A DNA stretch of 40,285 bases from Pseudomonadota bacterium (GTDB lineage Bacteria; Pseudomonadota; Alphaproteobacteria; Reyranellales; Reyranellaceae), in the NCBI GenBank assembly GCA_020160955.1, contig JAIUOX010000037.1, positions 1 to 40,285 on the forward strand. Reading direction: 5' to 3'. A model generated the notes under the pieces. The model did no database searches and was not told where the DNA came from. It was given only the letters and a program-made list of their open reading frames with translations. A program made the translations under genes and the position numbers. Of the stretch, positions 8,737-16,566 are shown in pieces. Numbering within the stretch: the first letter of the stretch is position 1; the number at the start of each line of letters is the position of its first letter.

Positions 8737-9279
8737 ATGCCCGGCCGTCCCACCGTTTCAGTCCGCTTTTCCGCCGCCGAGATCGCCGCGCGGGTCGATG
8801 TCATGGCCGAGGAACTGGCGGGCAAGCTTCCGGCCGATACCCTGGTCGTCTCGGTCCTGAAGGGCAGCTTCGTGTTCGCCGCCGACCTGATCCGGGCGCT
8901 CAGCCGGGCCGGCGCCGACTGGTCGATGGATTTCTTGACACTGTCAAGTTACGGCACCGGCACGGAGACCAGCGGCCGGGTGCGCGTCGTGCGCGACATC
9001 GTCGACGACGTGCGCAAGCGCGAGGTCCTGCTGGTCGACGACATCCTGGAATCCGGCCTGACGCTCAGCTTCGCGCGGCAGCTCCTGCTGGAGCGCGGCG
9101 CCACCCACGTCTCGATCTGCACCCTGCTCGACAAGCCGGGCAAGCGGAAGACCACGCTGGAGGCCGACTTCGTGGGCTTCGAGTGCGGCGACGAGTTCCT
9201 GGTCGGCTACGGCCTCGACTGGGCCCACCGCTTCCGTGGCCTGCCGTACATCGGCGTGGTGGAGAAGCCGGACGCGTAG
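8737..9279 (+). CDS. hpt: Hypoxanthine phosphoribosyltransferase
   Basis: The 180-residue protein is a type I phosphoribosyltransferase converting hypoxanthine (and guanine) with PRPP to IMP/GMP in purine salvage. Seen directly: the KGSFVFAADLIRAL region near residue 48 that starts the PRPP fold; FLTLSSYGTGTETSG with the conserved SSYG; the PRPP loop EVLLVDDILESGLTL near residue 97; the DKPGKRK purine-side motif; and the C-terminal VGYGLDWAHRFRGLPYIG that closes the active site. ATG 8737 (MPGRPTVSVRF) is chosen because a purine-rich GAGAGAG sequence lies just upstream. An in-frame ATG at 8674 would add 21 unconserved residues. It is divergent from the secretion operon, with about 65 bases between starts, and is followed by a hairpin with a T-run. 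Confidence 0.95.
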   Translation: MPGRPTVSVRFSAAEIAARVDVMAEELAGKLPADTLVVSVLKGSFVFAADLIRALSRAGADWSMDFLTLSSYGTGTETSGRVRVVRDIVDDVRKREVLLVDDILESGLTLSFARQLLLERGATHVSICTLLDKPGKRKTTLEADFVGFECGDEFLVGYGLDWAHRFRGLPYIGVVEKPDA

Positions 9280-9283
9280 CCTC

Positions 9284-9354
9284 AAGGGTCCCTCGCTGCG
9301 CTCGGGATGACACATTGTCTGTCATCCCGAGGGCGTAGCCCGAGGGACCTTTTT
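9284..9354. repeat. Hairpin repeat, copy 1, also terminator-like
   Basis: GGTCCCTCGCTGCGCTCGGG and ATGACA are followed after a short loop by TGTCATCCCGAG...CGAGGGACC. The arms are imperfect: the inner part of the right arm reads GGGCGTAGCC. A run of five T (9350-9354) follows on the plus strand, so it could end hpt transcription. It fills the gap between hpt and the convergent TIGR02302 gene. Copies of the same family lie at 16023-16105 and 31671-31732. Confidence 0.9.
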
Positions 9355-11930
9355 CAGTACGTCTTCAGCAGCCGGTCGATGTAGTCGAGCTCGTCCTTGG
9401 GTCGCTGCTCGCCGGCCCGGCGGCGCAGCTCGTCGAGGATCTCGCGGCTGCGCTGACGCTCGAGTTCCAGCGGCACCTTGTCGACGCCGGTGTCGATCGC
9501 GTCGCCGTAGTTGCCGTCCGAGCGGCCCAGCGGGTCGCGGTCCTCGCTGCGGCGCTCGCGCTCCTCGATCTCGGCGATGTCCTGGCCGTTGCCCGGGCCG
9601 CGCTGGCGCATCTGCTCGGCCATGTCGGTCATGCCCTGCTGCAGGTTGTCGAGCGCCCGGCGCTGGGCGCGCGAGGCCTCGCGCGGGTCGCCGCGGCGCA
9701 GCGCATCCTCGGCCTCGCGCATCGAGCGCTCGGCCCGGCCCAGCGACTCCGGCATGCCCATGCCGTTCTCGTCGAGCTTGTTCATGAACTCGCCGAGCTG
9801 GCGGCGCAGGCCTTCCTGCTGGCCGCGCTGGCCCTCGCCCCACTGGCCGTCGCCGGGCTGCTGGCCCTGGCCCTGCTGCCCCTGTTGGCCCTGCTGGCCG
9901 CGCTGGCCCTGTTGGCCGCGCTGTCCCTGCTGACCCTGCTGGCCGCGCTGGCCCTGCTGCTGCCGGCCCTCGCGCTCGCTCTCGCCCAGCAGCTGGTTCT
10001 GCCGGCGCGACAGGCGGTCGAGCTGGTTCATCATCTCGCGGCCCTGCTGGTTGCCCTGGCCCTGCTGGCCACGCTGCTGTCCCGGCTGGCGCTGGTTGGG
10101 GTTCGCCATCATCGGGGTGGCGTTCTCCATCATCTTGCGCAGTTCCTCGAGCAGGCGCTTGGCTTCCTCGCGCTGGCCGTTCTTCGCCATCTCGCGGATC
10201 TTATCCAGCATCTTCTGCAGGTCGTCGCCGTCGATGGTGTTGTTCGGATCCATCTTCTCCGCCTGCTCCTGCATGCGGCGGCGTTCCTCCGGATCCTTCA
10301 TCTTCTCGGCCAGCTCCTTCTGCCAACGCGCCATGGCGTCGTAGAGCTGCTGGATCAGGCGCTCGATCTCCTCGTCGCCGGCCTGGCGCTGCATCGCGTC
10401 GCGCAGCTCCTGGCGGGCTTCCTCGACGGCGCGCTCGGCGTCGGACATCGCGCTGCCCTCGAGACGCATCGCGAGGTCCCACAGGAGCTTCTGGGTCTCC
10501 GTGATGTTCGCCTTGTCGCCGTTCTCGGCCAGCCGCGCCGAGCCGACCCGCAGGCCGAGCTGGACGACGGCGTCGTTGCGGTAGCTCTCCGGCCGGGCGC
10601 CGATCAGGCGCATGCCGTCGGCGACGTCGAGGCGGTAGCCCTTGGGATCGCGGGTCAGCGCCTTGCGCAGCACGATCAGGGCGCGCGCGGTCGGGTCGTT
10701 GAACACCCGCTCCGGCAGCAGGAAGGTCTCGACCGAGCTGCGGCCCTTCTGGCCCAGTGCGTCGGTGGCGAACAGCATCACCGTGGTCTTGAGGCCGGCC
10801 CACGGGTGGCTCGTCAGGTCGCGCACGAAGGTGTCGGCGACCTTCTTGGCGTTGCCGGCGACCGGCAGGTCGATGCGGATGACCTCCGGTTCCTCGTCGC
10901 TGGCGAGCGCGTCGTCGCCCAGCGCCGAGCCGTGCAGGCGGATCTGCAGCTGCACGCCGGTAACGCCGAAATCGTCGCCCGCGATGTACTCGATCTTGGT
11001 CGACCACTTGTCGACGCCGATCGGCTTGGCGAAGTCGATGGTCGGCGCGAGGTCGGGAATGACGTGCAGCTTCCAGCGCGCCTGCTCGTCGCCGCGCGCC
11101 TGCAGCGTGATCTGCTTGCCCTCGGTGATGACGGCATCGACCTGGTACTTGCCCTTGCCGACCGTCGTGAAGTCGGTGGTGGCGCCGTCGATCCTGAGCT
11201 GCGGCGGCTTGCGGCCGCGCACGTCGTCGACGAAGCCGGCGAGCTTGGAGCCGACCGGCACGCGCAGCACCTTGTCGCGATCGGCCATGTCCAGGTAGAT
11301 CGGTGGCTTGCCGGTATAGGCAGGCGGCGCGATCCACAGGTTGGCGACGACCGGCGGCGGCGGCGGGAAGGCCGGCGTGACCGCGGCGACCAGGCGGTCG
11401 CTGCGCCAGCCGCCGGCGACGGCGATCGCCACCACCAGCGCCAGCAGCGGCACGAAGCGCAGCGCCCAGCGGTCGAGCACGGCGAGGCCAGGGTGGGCCG
11501 GCTTGTTCTTCAGCGCGGCGAGGCGCTCGGCCTCGCGCCGGCGGTGGGCCTGCCACAGCGCGGCGGCCATCGGGTCGGAGGCGCCGGCGGCCAGCGTGTC
11601 CTGCACGGCGACCAGCGGCCGGTGCGGCACGTCGCTGTCGCGCTCGAGCCGGCGGATGGCGGCTTCCTGCGTGGGCCATGCGAAGCTGCGCAGTTCCCAT
11701 CCCAGCAGCGCGACGAGGCCGAGGCCAAGGGCGGCCAGCAGGCCGGTGTGGACCCACGGGTCCAGCCCGGCGAACAGGTCGAGATGGGCGGCGGCGGCGA
11801 ACAGGGCCAGCGCCGACAGGACGGGGACCAGCCGCGGCCAGAGCCCTTCCCACGCCAGCGCTGCCCGGGCGAGGCCGATCTTGCGGCCAAGGCCAGGGGC
11901 CTGGAGGGGAGTGGTCTGGCTGGCGTCCAT
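9354..11930 (-). CDS. TIGR02302-family (DUF4175) large membrane-anchored protein
   Basis: The 858-residue protein matches the alphaproteobacterial TIGR02302 family in length and layout. It has two N-terminal membrane helices (about 32-55 and 58-80), a cytoplasmic loop with EAAIRRLERDSDVPHRPL, and a third helix (about 155-175). A large periplasmic part follows, with PPPPPVVANLWIAPPAYTG, a beta-rich section, and then a long charged helical region (about 480-620, ERAVEEARQELRDAMQRQ). About 625-720 are extreme Gln/Gly low complexity (repeats of GQQGQRGQQ). The end is helical and charged. The function of the family is not established. The family commonly sits beside lysA/argH, as here (lysA starts upstream on the same strand with 26 bases between them). 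The Gln-rich part is encoded by near-repetitive DNA around 9850-9970. Confidence 0.88.
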   Translation of the reverse strand: MDASQTTPLQAPGLGRKIGLARAALAWEGLWPRLVPVLSALALFAAAAHLDLFAGLDPWVHTGLLAALGLGLVALLGWELRSFAWPTQEAAIRRLERDSDVPHRPLVAVQDTLAAGASDPMAAALWQAHRRREAERLAALKNKPAHPGLAVLDRWALRFVPLLALVVAIAVAGGWRSDRLVAAVTPAFPPPPPVVANLWIAPPAYTGKPPIYLDMADRDKVLRVPVGSKLAGFVDDVRGRKPPQLRIDGATTDFTTVGKGKYQVDAVITEGKQITLQARGDEQARWKLHVIPDLAPTIDFAKPIGVDKWSTKIEYIAGDDFGVTGVQLQIRLHGSALGDDALASDEEPEVIRIDLPVAGNAKKVADTFVRDLTSHPWAGLKTTVMLFATDALGQKGRSSVETFLLPERVFNDPTARALIVLRKALTRDPKGYRLDVADGMRLIGARPESYRNDAVVQLGLRVGSARLAENGDKANITETQKLLWDLAMRLEGSAMSDAERAVEEARQELRDAMQRQAGDEEIERLIQQLYDAMARWQKELAEKMKDPEERRRMQEQAEKMDPNNTIDGDDLQKMLDKIREMAKNGQREEAKRLLEELRKMMENATPMMANPNQRQPGQQRGQQGQGNQQGREMMNQLDRLSRRQNQLLGESEREGRQQQGQRGQQGQQGQRGQQGQRGQQGQQGQQGQGQQPGDGQWGEGQRGQQEGLRRQLGEFMNKLDENGMGMPESLGRAERSMREAEDALRRGDPREASRAQRRALDNLQQGMTDMAEQMRQRGPGNGQDIAEIEERERRSEDRDPLGRSDGNYGDAIDTGVDKVPLELERQRSREILDELRRRAGEQRPKDELDYIDRLLKTY

Positions 11931-11956
11931 CGCCGTCCTTTCGCTGGCCTAGCTCG

Positions 11957-13228
11957 TCAGGTCTTCACCGGCTCCAGCCAGGGCGGGAACCGCTCGGCCG
12001 ACAGCATCTCCTCGATCGAAGGTCTCGGCCGGGTGACCGCAAATCGCGTGCCATCGACCATCACCTCCGGCGCCAGGGGGCGGCTGTTGTAGGACGAGGC
12101 CATCACGGCCCCGTAGGCGCCCGCCGACCGTACCACGACCAGGTCGCCGGCAGAAAGCGGCGGCAGATCACGGTCCTGTGCGAGGAAATCCCCCGACTCG
12201 CAGATCGGCCCGACGATGTCGCACCGGAACGTGGCGGCACCGGGGCGCTGGCGCACCGGCTGGATCTCGTGCCACGCCTCGTACAGGGTGGGACGGATCA
12301 GGTCGTTCATCGCCGCGTCGACGATCACGAAGGTCTTGGAGACGCCCGGCTTCACCAGGATGACCTCGCTGACCAGCACGCCCGCCTCGCCGACCAGCCG
12401 GCGGCCGGGCTCGAAGGTCAAGGCGCAGCCGAGCCCGTCGGTTTCCCGCCGCACCACCGCGAGGAAGTCGGCGATCGAGGGCGGCGTCTCGTCGGCGTAG
12501 ACGATGCCCAGCCCGCCGCCGATGTCGAAGCGGTCGATGCGGTGGCCATCGGCGCGCAGCTGCACGATCAGTTCGCGCACCCGCACGATGGCGTCGCGGT
12601 AGGGATCGAGCGAGGTCAGCTGCGAGCCGATGTGCATCGCCACGCCGACCACCTGCAGGTGCGGCAGCCGCCCGGCCAGCGCGAAGGCCTCGCGCGCCAG
12701 GTCGATGTCGATGCCGAACTTGTTCTCCTTGCGGCCGGTCGTGATCTTGGCGTGCGTCTTCGCATCGACGTCGGGATTCACGCGGATGGTGATCGCCGCC
12801 TTGACGCCGAGCTGGCCGGCGACCGCGTTCAGGGTCTCGAGCTCGGCCGCGCTCTCGACGTTGATCTGGCCGACGCCGGCCTTGAGCGCGGCGCCCAGCT
12901 CGGACGCCTTCTTGCCGACGCCGGAATAGACGATGCGCTTCGCCGGGATGCCGGCCGCCAGTGCGCGCCGCATCTCGCCCTCGGACACGATGTCGGCGCC
13001 GGCGCCCATCTCGCCGAACAGGCGGATCACGGCGAGGCTCGAGTTCGCCTTCATGGCGTAGCAGACCTCGGCGTTCATGCCGTCGAGGTTGTCGGCGAAG
13101 TCGTGCCACGCGGCGCGCAGCGCGCCGGCCGAATAGCAGTAGAACGGCGTGCCGACCTGGGCCGCCAGCGCCGACAGCGCAACGCCCTCGGCATGCATCT
13201 CGCCGTCGCGGTAGGCGAAGAAGCTCAC
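11957..13228 (-). CDS. lysA: Diaminopimelate decarboxylase
   Basis: The 423-residue fold-type III PLP enzyme catalyses the last step of lysine synthesis (meso-diaminopimelate to L-lysine and CO2). Seen: the PLP lysine in [11 protein letters not shown] (Lys60), the barrel motifs GVGKKASEL and HIGSQL, the phosphate-binding GGGLGI, the substrate motif [18 protein letters not shown], and the C-terminal GPICESGD with the active-site Cys of the partner subunit, then [17 protein letters not shown]. The start is GTG 13228, whose GTGA overlaps the argH stop, so the two genes are translationally coupled. A preceding GGGGAGGGGAAGGGG purine tract can serve as ribosome-binding site. The reading frame stays open far upstream through argH, but that part is a shadow. 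Confidence 0.97.
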   Translation of the reverse strand: MSFFAYRDGEMHAEGVALSALAAQVGTPFYCYSAGALRAAWHDFADNLDGMNAEVCYAMKANSSLAVIRLFGEMGAGADIVSEGEMRRALAAGIPAKRIVYSGVGKKASELGAALKAGVGQINVESAAELETLNAVAGQLGVKAAITIRVNPDVDAKTHAKITTGRKENKFGIDIDLAREAFALAGRLPHLQVVGVAMHIGSQLTSLDPYRDAIVRVRELIVQLRADGHRIDRFDIGGGLGIVYADETPPSIADFLAVVRRETDGLGCALTFEPGRRLVGEAGVLVSEVILVKPGVSKTFVIVDAAMNDLIRPTLYEAWHEIQPVRQRPGAATFRCDIVGPICESGDFLAQDRDLPPLSAGDLVVVRSAGAYGAVMASSYNSRPLAPEVMVDGTRFAVTRPRPSIEEMLSAERFPPWLEPVKT

Positions 13229-14712
13229 CGTCCCCTCCCCTTGCCGCGGGCGGCCGGGCGCTTGCCGACCGTCTTGCGACCCGCCTTCGCACCGCCGAGG
13301 AAGCGGCGGCGCGCCTCTTCGACGGCACGCACGACGTTGGCCGGCGCGGTGCCGCCCAGGCTCTTGCGGGCGTTGACCGAGGCCTCGACCGTCAGCACGC
13401 GGTAGACGCCGCGGTCGATCGCCGGCTCGACCGCCTGCATCTCGGCCAGCGACAGCTTGTCGAGGTCGATGCCCTTGTCGGCGGCGAGGCCGACCAGCCG
13501 GCCGGTGACGTGGTGGGCCTGGCGGAACGGCAGCCCGACCTTGCGGACCAGCCAGTCGGCGAGGTCGGTCGCCACCGAGTAGTCGGCCGAGGCGACGGCG
13601 CGCATGCGCACCGGGTTGGCCTTGAGGTCGCGGATCATGCCGGTCATCGCCGCGAGGCCGAGCTCGAGCGAATCGGCGGCGTCGAACAGCGGCTCCTTGT
13701 CCTCCTGCATGTCCTTGCCGTAGGTCAGCGGCAGGCCCTTGAGGATCGTGCACAGCGCGACGAACGCCCCCATGATGCGGCCGACCTTGGCGCGAGTCAG
13801 CTCGGCGGCGTCGGGGTTGCGCTTCTGCGGCATGATCGACGAGCCGGTGGTGAAGGCGTCCGACAGGCTGATGAAGCGGAACGGCGCCGAGCACCAGATC
13901 ACGATCTCCTCGGAGAGGCGCGACAGGTGGACCGCCGTCAGCGACGCCGCGGCGATGAACTCGACCACGTAGTCGCGGTCGGACACCGCGTCGAGCGAGT
14001 TGGCCATCGGGCCGTCGAAGCCGAGCGCCTTGGCCGTCTTGCGCGGGTCGATCGGGTGCGGCGAGCCGGCCAGCGCCGCCGCGCCGAGCGGCGACTCGTT
14101 CAGCCGGCGGCGGCAGTCGGCGAAGCGCGAGCGGTCGCGGCCGAACATCTCGACGTAGGCCAGCAGGTGGTGGCCGAAGGTGATCGGCTGCGCCGTCTGC
14201 AGGTGTGTGAAGCCCGGCATGATGGTCGCGGCATACTGCTCGGCACGGTCGATCAGGGCGGCCTGCAGGTCGCGCAGCATCGCCTCGAAGCGGTCGATCG
14301 TGTCGCGCACCCACAGGCGCACGTCGAGCGCCACCTGGTCGTTGCGCGAGCGCGCGGTGTGCAGCCGGCCGCCGGCCGGGCCGATCAGCTCGGTGAGGCG
14401 CGCCTCGACGTTGAAGTGGATGTCCTCGAGCTTGGTCGAGAACTTGAACTTGCCGCTCTCGATCTCGGCGCGGACCTGGGCGAGGCCGCGCTTGATCGCC
14501 CGCCCGTCGGTCGCGGTGAGGATGCCCTGGGCGACCAGCATGTCGCAGTGGGCCATCGAGCCGGCGATGTCCTGCGCGTACAGCCGCTTGTCGAAGCCGA
14601 TGGAGGCGTTGATGCGCTCCATGATCTCCGAGGGGCCGAGCTTGTAGCGGCCGCCCCACATCGCGTTGGAGCGTTGCGAGCCGGCTCGCGCAGTCGTGTT
14701 GTTCCGTGCCAT
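13225..14712 (-). CDS. argH: Argininosuccinate lyase
   Basis: The 495-residue enzyme splits argininosuccinate into arginine and fumarate in arginine synthesis. It belongs to the fumarase/aspartase superfamily. Seen: the N-terminal [28 protein letters not shown] (first conserved region), [18 protein letters not shown] (second, with the catalytic His), and the signature loop [15 protein letters not shown] (third, with the catalytic Ser). The C-terminus carries an extra tail of about 25 residues rich in Lys, Arg and Gly, beyond the usual end at about residue 470, which is unusual and likely disordered. The start ATG 14712 lies 35 bases from the divergent TlpA gene. The argH-lysA-TIGR02302 arrangement is a conserved alphaproteobacterial block. 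Confidence 0.97.
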   Translation of the reverse strand: MARNNTTARAGSQRSNAMWGGRYKLGPSEIMERINASIGFDKRLYAQDIAGSMAHCDMLVAQGILTATDGRAIKRGLAQVRAEIESGKFKFSTKLEDIHFNVEARLTELIGPAGGRLHTARSRNDQVALDVRLWVRDTIDRFEAMLRDLQAALIDRAEQYAATIMPGFTHLQTAQPITFGHHLLAYVEMFGRDRSRFADCRRRLNESPLGAAALAGSPHPIDPRKTAKALGFDGPMANSLDAVSDRDYVVEFIAAASLTAVHLSRLSEEIVIWCSAPFRFISLSDAFTTGSSIMPQKRNPDAAELTRAKVGRIMGAFVALCTILKGLPLTYGKDMQEDKEPLFDAADSLELGLAAMTGMIRDLKANPVRMRAVASADYSVATDLADWLVRKVGLPFRQAHHVTGRLVGLAADKGIDLDKLSLAEMQAVEPAIDRGVYRVLTVEASVNARKSLGGTAPANVVRAVEEARRRFLGGAKAGRKTVGKRPAARGKGRGR

Positions 14713-14747
14713 GTATTGCAGCCAATGATCGTGTAGGAACGCGGCTT

Positions 14748-15332
14748 ATGGCACATCCCGTTCGAGATTTCCTCCCCCGGCGGCGGACCCTGCTGGCCGG
14801 CGGCCTGGCCGTCGCGGCCGGCCTCGGCCTGCCCGGCGGCGCCCGGGCCGAACTGCCGGCCCGGCTGGTGACCGGCACCATGAAGCGGTTCGTGCGCGCC
14901 GTGCCGCCCAAGCCGATGCCCGACCTCGAGTTCCTCGACGCCAACGACAAGCCGATGCGGCTGGCCGACTCGACCGGCAAGGTGCGGCTGGTCAACCTGT
15001 GGGCGACGTGGTGCGCGCCCTGCGTCAAGGAGATGCCGAGCCTCGACCGGCTGCAGGCGGAACTGCCGAAGAACCGCTTCCTGGTGCTGCCGATCTCGCT
15101 CGACGGGCCGTCCAGGCCCAAGGTGGCGCCGTTCTACAAGGAGCAGAACCTCTCCCACCTCGGCATCTTCTACGACAAGGGCAAGAAGGCGATGTCGACG
15201 CTGGGCGTCACGCTCCTGCCGACCTCGATCCTGGTCGACCTGGCCGGACGCGAACTCGGCCGCATCGAGGGCGACGCCGACTGGGACTCGCCCGAGGCGA
15301 TCGCGCTCCTGAAGGCGGCGGCGGGCGCCTAG
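14748..15332 (+). CDS. TlpA-like thiol:disulfide oxidoreductase with Tat-type signal
   Basis: The 194-residue protein begins at ATG 14748 (MAHPVRDFLPRRR), preceded by AGGA. A twin-arginine-like leader (RRRTLLAGGLAVAAGLGLPG, cleavage probably after ARA) leads to a thioredoxin fold of the TlpA/ResA/DsbE type. The redox motif is WCAPC near residue 88-92 within VNLWATWCAPCVKEMPSL, and the cis-Pro segment is LLPTSILVDLAGRELGRI. It probably reduces or maintains thiols of periplasmic proteins, for example in cytochrome maturation. It is divergent from argH, and this neighbour relation is common in alphaproteobacteria. Its 3' end overlaps the convergent antitoxin gene by four bases. Confidence 0.93.
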   Translation: MAHPVRDFLPRRRTLLAGGLAVAAGLGLPGGARAELPARLVTGTMKRFVRAVPPKPMPDLEFLDANDKPMRLADSTGKVRLVNLWATWCAPCVKEMPSLDRLQAELPKNRFLVLPISLDGPSRPKVAPFYKEQNLSHLGIFYDKGKKAMSTLGVTLLPTSILVDLAGRELGRIEGDADWDSPEAIALLKAAAGA

Positions 15333-15676
15333 GCCGCCTGCAACAGGAACTCGACCTTCACGGCGTCGAAGGGAAATTCGACACGGCCACGGTCGTCACG
15401 ATCGACGATCCCGGCCGCCGCGAGGGCGGTGATGTCGCCATGGACCGCCTTCACGTCGCGGCCGACCCGCCGCGCCGCCTCGCGCACCGATACCGGGCCC
15501 GCGCCGCACAGGGCCTTCAGCAAGGCCCAGCGCTTGGCCGTCAGGACCCGCCACAGCAACTCGGGTGTCTCGAACCCAATCCGCGCGTCGCGCCCGGCCT
15601 TCCCGCTGCGCATCGACCGCGCCGCGTCGTGCAACGTGTCCTGCAGGGAACGAACCTCAAGGACGACGGTCTTCAT
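15329..15676 (-). CDS. HVO_A0114-type winged-helix DNA-binding protein, putative TumA-like antitoxin
   Basis: The 115-residue protein starts at ATG 15676 (MKTVVLEVRSL), inside the last 20 bases of the toxin gene. The N-terminal part (about 1-45) is a short helical segment. From about 45 the sequence is a MarR/ArsR-like winged helix: LLWRVLTAKRWALLKALCG, VSVREAARRVGRDVKAVHGD and ITALAAAGIVDRDDRGRVEF. This is the profile of the HVO_A0114 family, which accompanies DUF6516/TumE toxins. It should both neutralise the toxin and repress the shared promoter. A palindrome covers that promoter at 15965-15988. The family call rests on motif recall; activity is not shown. Confidence 0.82.
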   Translation of the reverse strand: MKTVVLEVRSLQDTLHDAARSMRSGKAGRDARIGFETPELLWRVLTAKRWALLKALCGAGPVSVREAARRVGRDVKAVHGDITALAAAGIVDRDDRGRVEFPFDAVKVEFLLQAA

Positions 15677-15953
15677 GGCTCCACCTCCGGATATCGGCTT
15701 CGAAGTCGGCAAGCAGCGTTTCGGGACTGGAAAAGTCGTAGGCTGACTCCGATCCGTCGTAGTGCCGGTGATCGCCCTTTCCCTGCTCGTTGTCGTAGCG
15801 CACGACACACGTGCCGCCGACGACGTAGGCAAGGCGATACTTGAACAAGTGTCTCGATGGCGGCAGCGCCTTGGGCAGCCTCCACACGACGATCTCGGCA
15901 AAGGCGTCCTCGGCCAGGACGACCCGCCGCCGGATCAGCAAGACTGCCGACAT
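15657..15953 (-). CDS. DUF6516 / TumE-like toxin of a toxin-antitoxin pair
   Basis: From ATG 15953 the product has 98 residues: MSAVLLIRRRVVLAEDAFAE, then VVWRLPKALPPSRHLFKYRL, AYVVGGTCVVRYDNEQGKGD and HRHYDGSESAYDFSSPETLL. The motifs 'h..YKYRLayv..g.cvvRYDNE.GKGDHrH' are typical of the DUF6516 family, annotated as TumE toxins. No Shine-Dalgarno sequence precedes the gene. A promoter placed at 15961-15989 puts transcription start at or within two bases of ATG 15953, so a leaderless message is likely. A second in-frame ATG at 15962 is possible but overlaps the -10 box. The toxin is first in the operon and the regulator second, the reverse of many toxin-antitoxin pairs. Confidence 0.82.
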   Translation of the reverse strand: MSAVLLIRRRVVLAEDAFAEIVVWRLPKALPPSRHLFKYRLAYVVGGTCVVRYDNEQGKGDHRHYDGSESAYDFSSPETLLADFEADIRRWSHEDRRP

Positions 15954-15960
15954 GTTGGAC

Positions 15961-15989
15961 ATTGTGACAACAGGGGGTTCCGTTGTCAA
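15961..15989 (-). promoter_or_regulatory. Promoter and palindromic operator of the toxin-antitoxin operon
   Basis: On the minus strand a perfect -35 TTGACA (15989-15984) is followed after 17 bases by CACAAT (15966-15961), a four-of-six -10 box. A seven-base perfect inverted repeat, TGACAAC at 15965-15971 and GTTGTCA at 15982-15988 with a 10-base spacer, spans both boxes. That is the expected position for an autorepressor. The distance from the -10 box to ATG 15953 is eight bases, matching a leaderless start. Confidence 0.6.
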
Positions 15990-16022
15990 TTGCTCCAACA
16001 ATTAGCCCGGCGAACCGGGAAG

Positions 16023-16105
16023 GGTCCCTCGCTGCGCTCGGGATGACAGAAACTTTTCGTAGCAGCCCGAGTTTTTCCCTGTCATCCCGAGCGCAGCGAG
16101 GGACC
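16023..16105. repeat. Hairpin repeat, copy 2 (perfect 27-bp arms)
   Basis: Left arm 16023-16049 (GGTCCCTCGCTGCGCTCGGG then ATGACAG) and right arm 16079-16105 are exact reverse complements, separated by a 29-base loop containing TTTTC and GTTTTTC. Short T-runs flank it. It lies downstream of the exported-protein gene (ends 16111) and about 60 bases upstream of the toxin-antitoxin promoter. Confidence 0.92.
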
Positions 16106-16110
16106 TTTTC

Positions 16111-16566
16111 TCAGCCGCCGACCTGGCAGTGCTTGCCCATCTCGCGGCAGACGCGGAGGACGGCCTCGACCACGCGCGGGGTGGTGGCGTCCTCGCCCGG
16201 GCCGGCATGGCCGGCGATCAGCAGCTGCGAGACGTCGTCGCCGAACGGCACCACGTTGAAGGTCGCGGTGCGGTCGCCCTGCGCGACCTGGAAGCGGCGC
16301 TGCGCCGGGTCCTGCATGACGACGTGCACCGAGCGGTTCTTGCGCGCCATGTCGAGCGCGACGGTGAACACGCGGTCGGCCGGCGCGTCGAGCAGCACGG
16401 TCGCGAAGTCGTAGGCCGGCTGGCCGCCGCCCTGCTGGCCCTCGCGCATGTGCTCGATGCGGCCGAGCGCCTTGCGCGCCACGAACACCCACTGCGCCTG
16501 CGCCGGCACGAACGGCAGCAGCGTGGCCAGCACGACGAGGGCGAGGGCCAGGTGTCTCGGCTTCAT
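16111..16566 (-). CDS. Small exported protein of unknown function
   Basis: The 151-residue protein has a clear Sec signal peptide (MKPRHLALALVVLATLLPFV, cleavage likely after AQA near residue 24). The mature part starts QWVFVARKALGRIEHM. It has a mixed alpha/beta pattern: YDFATVLLDAPADRVFTVAL, then MARKNRSVHVVMQDPAQRRF, then VAQGDRTATFNVVPFG. A single-cysteine tail VCREMGKHCQVGG holds two Cys in total (CREMGKHC). The central part looks like a periplasmic sensor-less small domain, but I do not recognise the family. The start ATGA overlaps the stop of the FkbM methyltransferase, so the two are co-transcribed and probably coupled. Confidence 0.8.
   Translation of the reverse strand: MKPRHLALALVVLATLLPFVPAQAQWVFVARKALGRIEHMREGQQGGGQPAYDFATVLLDAPADRVFTVALDMARKNRSVHVVMQDPAQRRFQVAQGDRTATFNVVPFGDDVSQLLIAGHAGPGEDATTPRVVEAVLRVCREMGKHCQVGG

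Noticed and set aside
8934..8948. Perfect 15-base palindrome CTTGACACTGTCAAG
   Set aside because: It lies inside hpt and encodes the conserved FLTLSS part of the enzyme. No promoter spacing to either neighbouring gene fits, so it is probably chance.
9885..12092. Plus-strand frame beginning MALLAALALLAAL that looks like a membrane protein
   Set aside because: The Leu/Ala run is the complement of the Gln/Gly repeat of the TIGR02302 gene; the rest is shadow composition.
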